NCBI GenBank assembly: GCA_003415625.1
Contig: PYIU01000003.1
Location: 2,914,001-2,978,000, forward strand
Length of the DNA stretch: 64,000 bases
Source of the DNA: Aquanectria penicillioides
Lineage: Eukaryota; Ascomycota; Sordariomycetes; Hypocreales; Nectriaceae
Reading direction: 5' to 3'
Position numbers and translations under genes: made by a program. Under the pieces are notes generated by a model that saw nothing but the letters and a program-made list of their open reading frames with translations, was not told where the DNA came from and searched no databases. Below are positions 51,201-61,802 of this stretch, piece after piece. The stretch's first letter is position 1. Each line of letters begins with the position of its first letter.

Positions 51201-52121
51201 ACCAGCGGGCCGGAAGTTGAAGCGTTCAAACAGGCTGTTTTTAGTAATCTTCTTGCGAGTCTTCGCTTGGTGAGCAAGCTGCATGTTTCTTGCCATCCTT
51301 TGTGTTTCTCTGTTCATCTCTTCGATGGCCCTCCTGCTCGCCTTGCGGGCCGAGGGCCGAGGACCTTGAGTCAGTTTTCGACCACCCTCATCATCAGTGA
51401 TACCGGAGTCGTCATCGGAGACCAACTGCTCAAGCTCCGAGGCGAGTTTCTCTTGTTGGGCTCGCTTCTCAGCGTTGCGTTCTTCCTCAGCTGCCTCCCT
51501 GGCAAGGCGTTCTTGTCGCTTACGCTCGACTAGAGCTTTGAATCGATCGGACTTGAGTGTTGGTAGATCATTTTCGGAATCGGAGGCGTTGTCGGCGGAC
51601 TTTGTCGGCGAAGGGCGAGCTGGTGAAGAGACAAAGAGGCCTGGACTAGGGGATCTTGCCTGTGCATCTGACTCGGTTGTGGGTGCTTGGGCTAGCTTGC
51701 GTTTTAGCCTGCGAGGCGCGACAGGAAGTTCTCCGTCTTCGTTTTCCGCGTCTGCCATGTTGACATCACCCGCCGCCTCAGCTTCTTGTTGCTCAAGCTC
51801 GAGCATCTTCTTTACACGATCTCGAGCGGTTTCTGTGGAAGGGCGCGTAAGGCCCTGCATCCTCGACGCGAGCCGTCCTCTGGGTCTAACCTCCTCCTCT
51901 AACTCGTCTGAAGAGGAATGTTGTGAAGGGAATTGGGGTGCATTGATGCCGTGTGATTCTGAAAGGGTGGGCTTGGAAGCCTTGGTTGTAATTCTTCTCG
52001 AGGGAGAGGCATCGTCGTCGCTGCTCTCTACTGTTGCGAGCAAGGCTTGGATTTTGGATCGTGGAGTCAGCGGCTCGGGCGAATCACCCAAGCCGGGGGA
52101 TAGAGGATGTGAGGAAGTCAT
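48259..52121 (-). CDS. MRC1: DNA replication checkpoint mediator Mrc1 (claspin)
   Basis: Two exons, 52121-49306 and 49255-48259, join across a 50 bp intron to 1270 residues. The N-terminus carries LTPRSKIQALLATVESSDDD, a conserved fungal Mrc1 opening. The protein is mostly charged and disordered, with coiled-coil-rich stretches (KVRQQAKLERDRRLQMLKAQ), long acidic runs near residues 560-620, and several SQ/TQ sites for ATR/Mec1-type kinases. The Mrc1-like conserved block lies around the intron: DEAKLAAFYADRERAEDEKQ, then GMLRRKRGADYDLSDSDDD. Mrc1 travels with the replisome and relays fork stalling to Rad53/Cds1. The upstream region has MluI-box words, which suits a G1/S-expressed gene. Confidence 0.93.
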
Positions 52122-52857
52122 TGTAGACTGTAATTATTAGATAAAAAAGATAGTATAAGGGAATCAATAAGCAACAATCATATCAAGTCAAGTGAAGAAC
52201 AAAGAATCAAGAACTTTGCTGAAGGTGTGTGTGGGTGGTTGATAGAGAAGAAGTCAAGGTGCGGTGGCTCCCAGTTGATGTTTAAGTGGTTGGTGGGGAG
52301 CTTCACGCGACACGCGATTTTTCGCTTGATGCGCGCGCGCGACGCATCGCCCCGCGTAAATGTGTCACTAAATAAAGTGGCACGGGAGACAACCCCTGGA
52401 CCACCTACAATTCCCAACACGACCGGATCCACATTCTTCCCAGGGTAAGGTGAAAAAGGAAAGGAAAATAGGTAAAAAAGAAAAAAAAAGAGAGACAAAA
52501 ATGTCTGTCAATTAAACACGGCGGGATTTCTAACGAGGCCGGATGCATTCATGGTAGCTGTGCTTACTCCGTGCATCTCTGACTCCTCCAGCGCTGGCGT
52601 CAAACTTCTTCTCCTGGCACGCCACGCCATGCCCGGAGTATCATCAAATCAATCCTCGATGAAGATGCCATCCAGAAATTTTGCATTGCCTGAGGCTTAT
52701 TTTCTGCACATTATATTTGAAAGATTCTACTCGCCGTTGGCCGTGCGTTTGTCTCTAGGCTCTAGCCCCGGACCTCTGCAGTAACCTGCACAGGATGACG
52801 TTTCCGATCCCTCGCAGTGCCTCCGGCGTTCATAAACACAACCCGATGCTCAACACT
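52122..52857. promoter_or_regulatory. MRC1 promoter region
   Basis: This 0.7 kb stretch contains the MRC1 promoter and the 3' flank of the transcription-factor gene. MluI-box-like words occur about 185 bp from the MRC1 start. No gene is visible. Confidence 0.5.
52305..52317. promoter_or_regulatory. Paired MluI-box-like (MCB) sites upstream of MRC1
   Basis: Two ACGCGA words, at 52305-52310 and 52312-52317, are followed within 30 bp by a GC-alternating tract containing GCGCGACGC and CCGCGTAA. ACGCGN is the core bound by MBF (Mbp1/Swi6, Res1/Cdc10), and MRC1 is an MBF-type G1/S target in yeasts. Binding in this species is inferred. Confidence 0.6.
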
Positions 52858-55370
52858 CTAGTACAGAAATTCGGATGCGTACTGTTCGAAGAAATCATCG
52901 TTGAGAATCATTCCATCGTCCATTGCAAATGAAGGAGAACAAGCATCGAATGATGCGCCAAATGTATCAGACGATGAAGCTTGGCTGTCTGTGATGGCCC
53001 CAGCATATCCCGCTCTGTGGCACGTGACGCTGTCCGCGCGGCCATCCCGGGCATTTGATTCGTCTGTCCCTGAGTTTCGAGAGGTGCTGGGAGAGGTCAT
53101 GCACAATCCCAGGGTCTTGGCGTCGCCTTCGACAAGGCCCTTGAAGAATGCCGCGCGTGATTTCAAGATAAAAAACAGTTGCTGACCAAAAATGGCAGAA
53201 ATGCTAAAGCGATGGGATGGAATCGTACCTGCACGCTCCAGTTGCAGCGCAACCTGGGCTACCAACGCGACGAGCTCAATGTCGTAACCCGCTCGATTGC
53301 CATGGAGAAGTGGGAAAAGCTTGAGTGCAAGCACTGCAGCATAGGATATCATTGCCCAAACTGGGGCATGCATCCCATACATCGGCTCTCCGATTTTCTG
53401 GAGGTGGGTGACTGTAAAGTCACAGCAGTTAATGGCGGCTTGGAAACAATCCTCCATAACTGCATCAACTTCCGGGTCGTTACCACTGAGATCCCTCAAT
53501 GCAAAGGACAGTATCCAAACCCTGCCATGCATGTATACGAAACGAAGAAAAGTATCTGAAATGTCCTCCGTTGATGTGCTGCCGGAATCCGTAGGCAGCC
53601 AGTTGAGACGCCAGGGTTCCAGAACTGAGTCAACACTGTTTCGAACCCAGTGACGATCTGAATGTAGCTTCCCGACCTCTGCACTTATTCTTCCATGCAG
53701 AGCTGTGAGACAGCGGCGCAGGAGGATGTTGGCACTTATATATCTGTCCTGTGGATCCGATAATGGATGAATCCACCAAGATTCGATTGATGGCGTCGAA
53801 TCGGTCACGAATATTGGGCTTATTCTACCCCAGGACGCATTGAATGCTCGCTCCCACATCGACACTCGCAACCAAGTCCGTTCTCCATTTCGAGAAAGCC
53901 TTGCGGAAAGTTGTTCAACATGAGAGACATTCTCAACTTCTTCGAAAGTATTCCAACCCGTTGTAGCGACTGTTTGTTCACTGTCAGGTTGATGATCTGG
54001 TGCCTGGGTTTCTCGACACGATTCCAGCTCAGCTGCTATTGCCAAAGCAAATATTGTGTACATCCACGACTTGTCCTCGGTTTTAGCTTCGGCGGGATGG
54101 GCAGAAATGAGGGAGATGTAATATCCTTGTACGATCTCGACGGATTTATATCCGTGAGAGTGAACGTGACTGGATAGTTTTTCTCCATGCAACCTTAATC
54201 GTTTTGCCAACATGGCCGATTGGTGATCGAATTGTGCCGTGAGTGCTAGGATCCAGGTGAATAGTAGTGCTGAACGGTTTCTCACGAATTCAGGACTATG
54301 CAACACTGGATCCAGTATGCCATTGAAGGGATGCAGGCGCTGGAAATATCTTCAAGTGACACACAGTATCAGAAAACCATTCGGATAAGGAGAATTACAA
54401 TAGAGGAAGAAAATAAACTCACATGGGGAATAAATGATTAGCCTCATCCATAGATACAAGTCCCAGATCAACAGGGTCGAGATCTGGTCCTACATCCCGA
54501 ATATGGTTGGTATTTGTGAAGAAATAGTTTTGATGGCGTTGAGGTTGACGACTATGAGCAAACAGAGATTCAAGGCCTTCCCCAAGAGTATCTTTACTTA
54601 GTGTGAGACCAAGGGAAACATATCCTGGACGTCTTAGTAGCAAATGGGCATGGTTATGCGATCCAGCATCACTGGGAGTTGGGATTTGGCTATGATGTAA
54701 AGCAGAATGGTCAGATGGGAGGCTTAGCCGTTCATCGGCTGTGTCTACTTGCGTTCGGGCCTCGCCGGATGCTTCTGCTAACAGTCCAAATGGGTTGCTC
54801 ATGATTTTCTCAGAGACAAAAGAAGCCAAACAGCCGGGATCCATCATCTGGTTTTCACCAAAGGTTTTTCGAGCTGTTGGTGTTGAAATTGATGGGAGGA
54901 TGGTTGCGGGACGAGGCCCGGGGGAAGCCTTTTTTGAGTTTAATACTGAGTGAGATTCGTTTTGCTGGCCGCTGTATGGTTTGTCTAACTCTTTAATCAT
55001 TTGGCATAAGTTGGTCTGATCTACGTCGTCATCATTCAACCCTCTTGACTTCTGAAGCTCCGATCGTAGGTGTCGAAGAGCTTTGTCAACCCCACGATAG
55101 CGACCTACTGCACCGGGCCTGCGGCCCAGTTGGCATGGTTTGGGGGCAATACAAGGTCGACCAGACCGTTGGCATCGATCACAAGCATCGAGAAGATCAT
55201 GGGATCTATGGGACTTTGACCGAACACACCGCATCTAATTTTTCACTTAGTATAGAAAGCTCGTAGTTTGAATCTTGCTCTAAATCACCCACCTTTAGCC
55301 GTCGGCATGCCTCGCACGCCAATGAGGTGGACGTTAAACGTCGCGATTCGCCACCTTCCCTTGCAGACAT
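52858..55370 (-). CDS. Zn2Cys6 transcription factor (cluster regulator candidate 1)
   Basis: Three exons, 55370-55293, 55234-54423 and 54349-52858, encode 793 residues. The zinc cluster is split by the first intron: CEACRRLK ends exon 1 and MRCVRSKSHRSHDLLDACDR opens exon 2, giving C-x2-C-x6-C-x12-C-x2-C-x6-C. The x12 loop is longer than the usual 5-9. A basic linker (LGRRPGAVGRYRGVDKALRH) and a short helix follow. The fungal-specific regulatory domain starts near residue 290 (HSPEFVRNRSALLFTWILAL). The C-terminus is acidic (DDGMILNDDFFEQYASEFLY) and could activate transcription. It heads the minus-strand cluster that follows. The third exon is long and unbroken, but a small unrecognised intron cannot be excluded. 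Its target genes are unknown. Confidence 0.87.
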
Positions 55371-56352
55371 GGCAGTGAAGATATGATTCAAATCAAAATT
55401 GAGCCTTGGACTGGAAATATACCAGGTTTTGATGTTATGCTGGTTCGATTTTGGTACCATAAATGGTGAAGTTTTACGGCCAAGGTTTGGCTTCACAAAT
55501 TCGATGCGGGGTCGGAACGTGGATGGTGCATTATTTACACGTGACATTGAGCTCTGTTATTCCATAGATGGATGGTCAACTGGATTGCGTAGTCGTCGAT
55601 AAGTTACAATTCTGTAGATAACTCCTGGACATTGGCAAAATTTAATTCAGAAGAAGTCTTTTCGTTTTGTTTTTCTTTTGTGCTCCAACGAAACATTGCG
55701 ACGCCATCATAGCCAATTAATTCACTGAGCTATCCTCGTCATTGTCAATTTCAGACCTGGAGATATGCGGAGAAGAAGAGATTCTTAAATAGATTAAAAG
55801 AAATTCGAGCTGATGGGACCCGCCCAATATCTTCTGTCAAATTCCTTCCCATGAGACGAGAATGCACCGGCCCCGGCTCCGACCGGACAATAAATTTGAT
55901 GACCGGTCAAGTGGAGACATTGCTTGGCGGGGGTCATTGAGCAATCAGATGAAATGGGAAACCCAAATAGGCAATTTTGCACCGGAGCATTTTCTGTGAT
56001 TCAAAATCAAGACCTGAAGATCATCAACGAAGGTTAACCGCCCAGTTGGACATATTCTTTCTTCATTAGTTCTTTAAGCTGCACCTTTGGACCTTGAAAA
56101 TGGCTCAACAATAGTAAAAAAACATGGGCACGCATCTACCAGAAGATCAGTATTAAATATTGATTAACACAAGTCTGCTATATAACCAGCGAATATCAGT
56201 TTGGAGCTTCAAATCCAGCACCCAATGTCATCCTGGCCCAACAATAGGAGAGGTCTTTGAAACTTGAAAAGAATTCAAGTTAGGGGTCCACATGTTAATA
56301 CCAACAATACCACTCTGGTAAAGTAACCTCATCTGTAAATTTAATGTTGGTT
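55371..56352. promoter_or_regulatory. Promoter region of the Zn2Cys6 gene
   Basis: This 1.0 kb AT-rich gap lies between the transcription-factor start and the end of the dehydroquinase gene. Three CCGG words occur at 55867-55905, including CGACCGGACA and TGACCGGTCA. I found no TCGG-N6-CCGA site here. Confidence 0.45.
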
Positions 56353-56935
56353 TTAAGATCGGGATGGTAGACTAATGATATGGTCAATAGCGTAACTATA
56401 ACCTTGAATTCCGCATCCAGCCTGTCAAACGGTCAGAAGGAGTCTAGGGTACGACCCATAATTGTTTGCTCACTATGATGGCCTTTGCCTTGTCCGAAAA
56501 ATACGAATGATGACGCCAGTCTTCTCGTGCATGAATGTTCGACACATGCAGTTCTATGAAGGGGAGTCCAATGCCGAGCAAAGCATCTCGAATTGCCACA
56601 GAGGTATGAGTGAACCCAGCAGGGTTGATTACAATGCCGTCTGTTCCATCGGTCCGCGCGGCTTGAATACGATCAATAATCGCGCCCTCCCAGTTACTAT
56701 GGCGAAACTTAGTTCAGGAGTTATTCAACTTGGCGAAGCAGGAAACACAATATGAGTGACAATACCTTTGAAAGAACTCGACCTCTGCGTTCAGAGACCT
56801 GGCTTGGTCTTCGGCCTTTTTCTGCACATCTTCAAGAGTGTCTTTGCCATAGATATGAGGTTCACGAATCCCCAAAAGATTCAAGTTTGGCCCGTTGATC
56901 ACAAGCACTTTCTTTCCCTGGGTCTCATGTGCCAT
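56353..56935 (-). CDS. qutE: Type II 3-dehydroquinate dehydratase, QutE-like
   Basis: Three exons, 56935-56766, 56696-56474 and 56421-56353, give 153 residues, the normal subunit length. The active-site lid appears as [18 protein letters not shown], with the catalytic Arg and Tyr. [31 protein letters not shown] (catalytic His) and RHHSYFSD complete the signature. Without the last intron the frame would end early in VSKQLWVVP; splicing restores [20 protein letters not shown], the expected C-terminal helix. In fungi this fold is the catabolic, quinate-pathway enzyme, while the shikimate pathway uses the type I domain of AROM. It interconverts 3-dehydroquinate and 3-dehydroshikimate as a dodecamer. 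None of the other qut-cluster genes is in view, so a role outside quinate use is possible. Confidence 0.93.
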
Positions 56936-57593
56936 TATGATAGAAAACCTTGAGTATAAGTTTCTGAATTCAAGTTTCTGTTTTTTGGGTGTCCTCAAAT
57001 TTCCTCCGTTTCGATATCGTCTTTGAAAGAGGCATTCCCTGATTATAAATGAGCCATGAAGGCTACGCGCTTCCCCACTTGTTTCTTCTTTGGGGCTTGA
57101 AGCTCACTCATGAATGGCTTAGATTCAGAAACAGGGCCGGTGCTTTTCTCTGATGGGTACACCGGACTCCAAAAAAAGAGACCGGCTCTCATTGAGCTTG
57201 ATCTACTCTACGTCTGTATGATGTATTTTTTCCTCATCATTTATCAAACAGTTATCCCCTGATTCGACAATTTATCAAATTATGCCATCAAACAACTCGG
57301 AAATTCCTGTTGCTAATCTCGGCCTCTCAGAACTTATTAGAACTTGCCATGTGCCATGTAGAACCAGGCGTTGAAATCTAAGAATTTGGCTTCTTAACAT
57401 CTTCAGTCCAACAGGAGATCCTCTAAACTTGCAGCTTCATCAAATGTACCAATAATGAGTCGCCCGAAAAACAATGGCTTCAAATCAGATAGTGGCGAAA
57501 AGACTTTGTAAGCTGGTCACATTGTGATAGATATTGACTATCCCCCATTTGGGCCACGCCCAGCCACTCAACTCCAGTTAGCACCACTGAGGT
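56936..57593. promoter_or_regulatory. Promoter region of the dehydroquinase gene
   Basis: This 0.66 kb gap contains three CCGG words at 57137-57185 (GGGCCGGTGC, CACCGGACTC, GACCGGCTCT). No TCGG-N6-CCGA site was found. No gene is visible. Confidence 0.45.
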
Positions 57594-59362
57594 TCAATAT
57601 GTATATCTAAAGTTGTGGTTTTGCCCATCAGTCTTGTCTTCCCGTTCTACTTCCAGCCCAGTCTCTGAAGTGTCCTCAGGCTTTCCATATTCCCTATCTC
57701 GGCGCTTGTTTTCAATGGCACAAAGAACATAATAGGCTAGTCCTGCAGCCGCCATAATGGCAAATGCACACATGATAGACCCAATACCGAGGGTATACGT
57801 AGGTGACTGACGTTCGAGATAGAACTGAGGGCCAATGATATTACCAATTGCTAAATGTATTCTCGGGTTAGCAATCAACCGTTATCCAAATAAGTCAACA
57901 AACGAATCACAACAAGGAACTGACCATAGACAACAGCCACCGAAACACCCATGAAACTCTTTTTCGTTGCACCGGCAGTGTTTGAAGATGACAAGCTAAG
58001 CAAGAAGACCCATGGGACATTGTAAAAACCCATGAGGTAAACTCCAGCCAGCGACGCGTCTCTCTGGGTCTGGGTATTGAGAACATGGACTAGCACAGCG
58101 CCAATCATGCCGATAAGGGCTGAAACGATCCAAAAGACGCATCGCAAATTCGGGATGAAGAAGGCAATCGTAGTCAGGATAGCCTGACTGACCATGGCGA
58201 CTGCAGCTTGAGGGGTGGCCATCAAGACGGTCTTGGTAGTGCTGAAGCCGTATCCAGCGATGATAAGGGGGTTAAAGTTGGTGATTCCGGCGTTAGCGAT
58301 AGCATAACCGAGGGCGCCTGCCCAAATGCAGTAGCATTTAGGGTCGCGTAGAGCTTCGAGAATTTGAGAAGTGTTGAATTTCTACATGTGCTATTAGCAT
58401 GTATTCGAATCCAGCCGAGTAACCGACCTCTTGAAGACGTGAGCAACAAAATGAAACCTAGCCGTACTTTGTGTGATTCAACGCCAGTTTGATTCGATGC
58501 AAGTCGGATCACAGCCAACTTCTTCTCTTCTTCTGTGAAGAACCAAGCCTTTGAAGGCGAATCGGGGAGGCCAAAGAATAGCAACGCACCGGCGCCAACA
58601 GTCACTGCACCATAGATGATAAAGATGTACTGAAGGCAGAATAGTTAGCCATGCCATTTCGAAGAAATCAACCTTGGACAAAGAAAATAGAAACGGACCC
58701 TCCAGGTAGACAGTGATCCTTTGATTTGGCCGATGGCATAAGACAAGATACCACCGAAAACACCAGCAAAGGTATTGTACCAGAGGGCGGTGCGAAACGG
58801 CTGCTCTTCACGCCTGTACCACATGGAGTTGACAATCATCATGCATGGAAGCATAGCAGCCTCCAGCACACCTAGAAGAAAGCGGATAGTTGCTAGACCA
58901 GCAAAATTGTGGCACAGCGCCATGAAGCATAGGCAGGCTCCCCAGAGAGTGAGACAGACTCCGATGTATTTGCCGATGGGAAGCTTTGTCATTAACCACA
59001 AGTTGGGAAACTCCATAGCCAAATATCCAAAGTAGAAGATACTTCCAAGCCAACTGTACTCTTGGCCTTGGAGATGAGCGTCTTTTTTCATGCCGTAGAT
59101 TGCCGCGTAACCTAGAGCATTCTAAATGTGCGATTAGGAAAGAACCAAACTGGTGTCCGATGAAGATTGTTACCTTGTCAAGGAACGCAAGGGTCATGCT
59201 AAGAACAGCAAGCGGCATAACGACGAGATCAGTCTTCAAGAGTAGCCGTTTCGCCTTGGCTTCGGTCAATTCCGTGTCCGAGCCAGGAAGATTGTCTGTA
59301 GAGACGGTCTGCTGCATCTTCTCCGCCGCGATGCTGTCGTCATTAGGTTGTGGAGATGCCAT
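57594..59362 (-). CDS. MFS permease, anion:cation symporter (Dal5/allantoate) family
   Basis: Five exons, 59362-59174, 59121-58699, 58629-58468, 58381-57925 and 57850-57594, give 495 residues. Twelve hydrophobic segments can be traced, beginning LVVMPLAVLSMTLAFLDKNA, a typical first helix of this family. The family loop around QGQEYSWLGSIFYFGYLAME, then NLWLMTKLPIGKYIGVCLTL, and GFYNVPWVFLLSLSSSNTAG in the second half support the Dal5/TNA1-type assignment. Such carriers import organic anions such as allantoate, nicotinate, pantothenate or phthalate with protons. The second intron has an unusual GTCCGT donor. Its promoter carries three TCGG-N6-CCGA palindromes, so it is probably induced by a zinc-cluster activator. 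The substrate is unknown. Confidence 0.92.
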
Positions 59363-59695
59363 TGTAAGGATGATATAACTCCCATCAAGATGTCAAGGGA
59401 AACTATTATAAGGCCATATTCATTAGCACAGCTCAAGCAGCGACCCATCCCAAGAGATACATACCCACGAAGAAACAAACCCGGATGATGACGGGGATCT
59501 TTCAGCGACCGTTGATCTGCCTTCTGCATCGAGACACAGCCCTTCTGATCCTATATATGCTCAGGCATATGTCTGGCTATCTCCCAAACGGTGGATTGTC
59601 GCGTGTCTCATCTCATTATCAGCGAGTCAGAAGTGTCTGCAGACGTCAACTTGATGTTATCATGGTTCCACTTGATTGCGTTTACGCCAGGATCC

Positions 59696-59709
59696 TCGGT
59701 GGCGCCCGA
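59696..59709. promoter_or_regulatory. TCGG-N6-CCGA palindrome, permease site A
   Basis: Reads TCGG-TGGCGC-CCGA. It lies 334 bp upstream of the permease start and fits the binding consensus of Ppr1/UaY-type zinc-cluster activators. Confidence 0.75.
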
Positions 59710-59717
59710 TGCTTAGC

Positions 59718-59731
59718 TCGGTGGCCACCGA
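59718..59731. promoter_or_regulatory. TCGG-N6-CCGA palindrome, permease site B
   Basis: Reads TCGG-TGGCCA-CCGA and, with one flanking base each side, forms a perfect 16-bp palindrome. Site A starts 22 bp away. Confidence 0.8.
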
Positions 59732-59777
59732 GATAGCGTTGCTGACTCTCGTGGAGGCCTGATAAGTGAAACTAACT

Positions 59778-59791
59778 TCGGTCTCCACCGA
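59778..59791. promoter_or_regulatory. TCGG-N6-CCGA palindrome, permease site C
   Basis: Reads TCGG-TCTCCA-CCGA. The 3' flank (GATGCCG) resembles that of site B (GATAGCG), so the two may derive from a local duplication. Confidence 0.8.
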
Positions 59792-60437
59792 GATGCCGTC
59801 ACGAGCCGATGCATTGGCCAGCTACCTCCGCTCTGGAGAAATTTGTGTTCGGGCCATTCGGGTGTCACTGATATGGTATCAGCGGATGAGCAATTGAGAT
59901 ATCTCAAATTGCGGTAGCCTCCAAAGGTTTGTGGCGGCTTAAGGCTCTACGAATAATCAAGCTTTAGCCTCAATCTCAAGCACAGAAACATCAACAAAAG
60001 GCGGCCGACCTTGTGGGGAAAGAATTGCATCATTGGGCACCTACAGTCTTGTTGTACATTGTTTCATTCTCAACTTCAAGGTACACTCTGAGAGGAAATA
60101 AGGCCAGGGGCTTTATTGGAGATGATTGAGTTGAGTTTATAGTGAGCTTGCTTCTCTAGTCTTTGGTTTCAGTCAGGCTTGTCATCTCAATATCTAGGAA
60201 ATGAGTGGTAATCAAAATAATCATCTTGAAATATCCTGCTATTTCTTGATAAGACTTAGACGATAGGTGGTGACTACTCGAATAAGGTTCTTGGGAAATT
60301 ACGAGTCAACTTCGTGGATTGAGGATAGGATCTTTGATCACAAACGGCAACCGCTAAATAGCTCTGCTCAAATCTTCCTAGACTGTAGATAAAAAGTGAG
60401 TTAAGTAAAATAACCATTTATATTACAAGCGTCCTAT

Positions 60438-61586
60438 CTAGGGAGCAATTGTCTTTAAAAAGCTAAGATCTCGCTGTGCCTCCACTTCGGCCAAGATTTC
60501 CTCTCGTGACCTTGCCACGTCTTTCTTAACAAGTTCAACGTATAACTCTTGGATTTTCTCGGTGACGGCTCCCCTTTGTCCGTTGCCAATTTGTCGCCCA
60601 TCAACCTCCACTACATGAATTTGTGAGGGGAATGTTCCAGTGCAGAAAGCTTCGTCAGCACCATAAACCTCGGTCAAGGAAAAGTCGAGCTCCCTGACAG
60701 TAATCCCATGAGAACGACACACATCAATCGTTCTTTGCCTTGTAATTCCCTGCATTTGATTGTCCTTAGTGGGCGCCCACACCTCATTTCCACGAACGAT
60801 AAAAAAGTTGACAGAGTTGCAAGTTTTGACAAATCCTCGTAGATCCAGCATCAACGCTTCATCAACATTCATCACGTTTGCACTGATGCAAGCTTGGACG
60901 TCAGTGGCCTTGGAGATATGGTTCCACTGTTCATCCTTGACGTCTGGGGGACCACGGCGAACCCACGACGTAGCAAGCCTAAGCCCTCGGGCCTTGGAAG
61001 ACGGGTCGACAGCTTTGACTTCCGGAATGATAACAATGAGTGGCAGGCCAATATTGACATGGGGGTTCTGGTACGGCGTTGACTTGAGGCCACGGCTCAC
61101 TACAAGCCGCATGTGGACATGAGGGTCGTCAGACATGTGATTGGCATCAAGGGTTTCATGAATAAGCCCAAGAAGTTCCCCCTTCGTAAGGCCTAAATCC
61201 ATATACATGGCCTTGGCAGCTTGAAATAGGCGGTCCATATGATCGCGGGCAAATTGAACTTTGCCCTTGTTGGCGCGAATTCCCTCCTAATTGGTATGAT
61301 TAGCCTTGCAAGAAGTTATAAAAATCTATGGTGGTGGCAAACCCAGATTCCATCACCAACGAGAAAATTTGAGTCGAAGACAGACACAACGGCTTCCACT
61401 CTGGGCACCAATTTGAAGGTCCCTGTTACTCCATCACGCATACCAACCTATTCTGTCAGCAATTCGATTTATACCAACAATATCGACTACAGTTTCTGTA
61501 CTCACGAGAATCGATTCATTCTTGGCGTTCGGCACGGTGGCATGGGTTGCCCCGTGGTTGTTGCTGGGGGTGTGAGACGCTACCAT
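60438..61586 (-). CDS. Class IV PLP-dependent aminotransferase (branched-chain/D-amino-acid type)
   Basis: Three exons, 61586-61506, 61447-61343 and 61286-60438, give 344 residues. The N-terminal lobe has VEAVVSVFDSNFLVGDGIWE joined by splicing to GIRANKGKVQFARDHMDRLF, the classic class IV opening. The PLP lysine is probably in WNHISKATDVQACI. MNVDEALMLDLRGFVKTCNS and NQMQGITRQRTIDVCRSHGI follow. In typical BCATs the segment after GFV is E-(G/C)-x-x-x-N-x-F; here it is KTCNSVNFF, so the usual glutamate is replaced and specificity may differ. The second intron has a GTTTGC donor, weaker than consensus, but both flanks are conserved. Two TCGG-N6-CCGA palindromes precede the gene. BCAT-like, D-amino-acid or amine transaminase activity are all open. 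Confidence 0.9.
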
Positions 61587-61753
61587 CTTTGCTCAAGACT
61601 GAGGATGCAAAATCAAATGATAACAATGGAATTGTATGGCTGCCAAATGGTGCAATTAAACGGGCCTATGAGAGAATATTAATGACAGCGAAAGACGACA
61701 CTCTCAGGCCCGAACAAAAATCGACTGATTCATCCCCTGGTGACGAGGCTTGC

Positions 61754-61767
61754 TCGGACACTACCGA
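61754..61767. promoter_or_regulatory. TCGG-N6-CCGA palindrome, aminotransferase site A
   Basis: Reads TCGG-ACACTA-CCGA, 168 bp upstream of the aminotransferase start. Confidence 0.78.
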
Positions 61768-61788
61768 GCCAAGCCCCACTCCGATATC

Positions 61789-61802
61789 TCGGCCACCACC
61801 GA
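61789..61802. promoter_or_regulatory. TCGG-N6-CCGA palindrome, aminotransferase site B
   Basis: Reads TCGG-CCACCA-CCGA. Together with the half-site CCGA at 61781-61784 it also forms an everted pair (CCGA-TATC-TCGG). Confidence 0.78.

Larger units (their letters stand above)
59363..60437. promoter_or_regulatory. Permease promoter region
   Basis: This 1.1 kb gap holds the permease promoter and the 3' flank of the aminotransferase gene. Its marked feature is the group of three palindromes at 59696-59791. No gene is visible; 60,150-60,430 is AT-rich. Confidence 0.55.

Noticed and set aside
51397..52140. 247-codon Ser-rich open frame on the + strand
   Set aside because: It is antisense to the first part of MRC1; the Ser richness mirrors Asp/Glu/Arg-rich codons.
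53190..53240. Possible extra intron (GTACGA donor) in exon 3 of the first transcription factor
   Set aside because: The frame is open through it and the encoded residues fit; there was no reason to remove it without transcript data.
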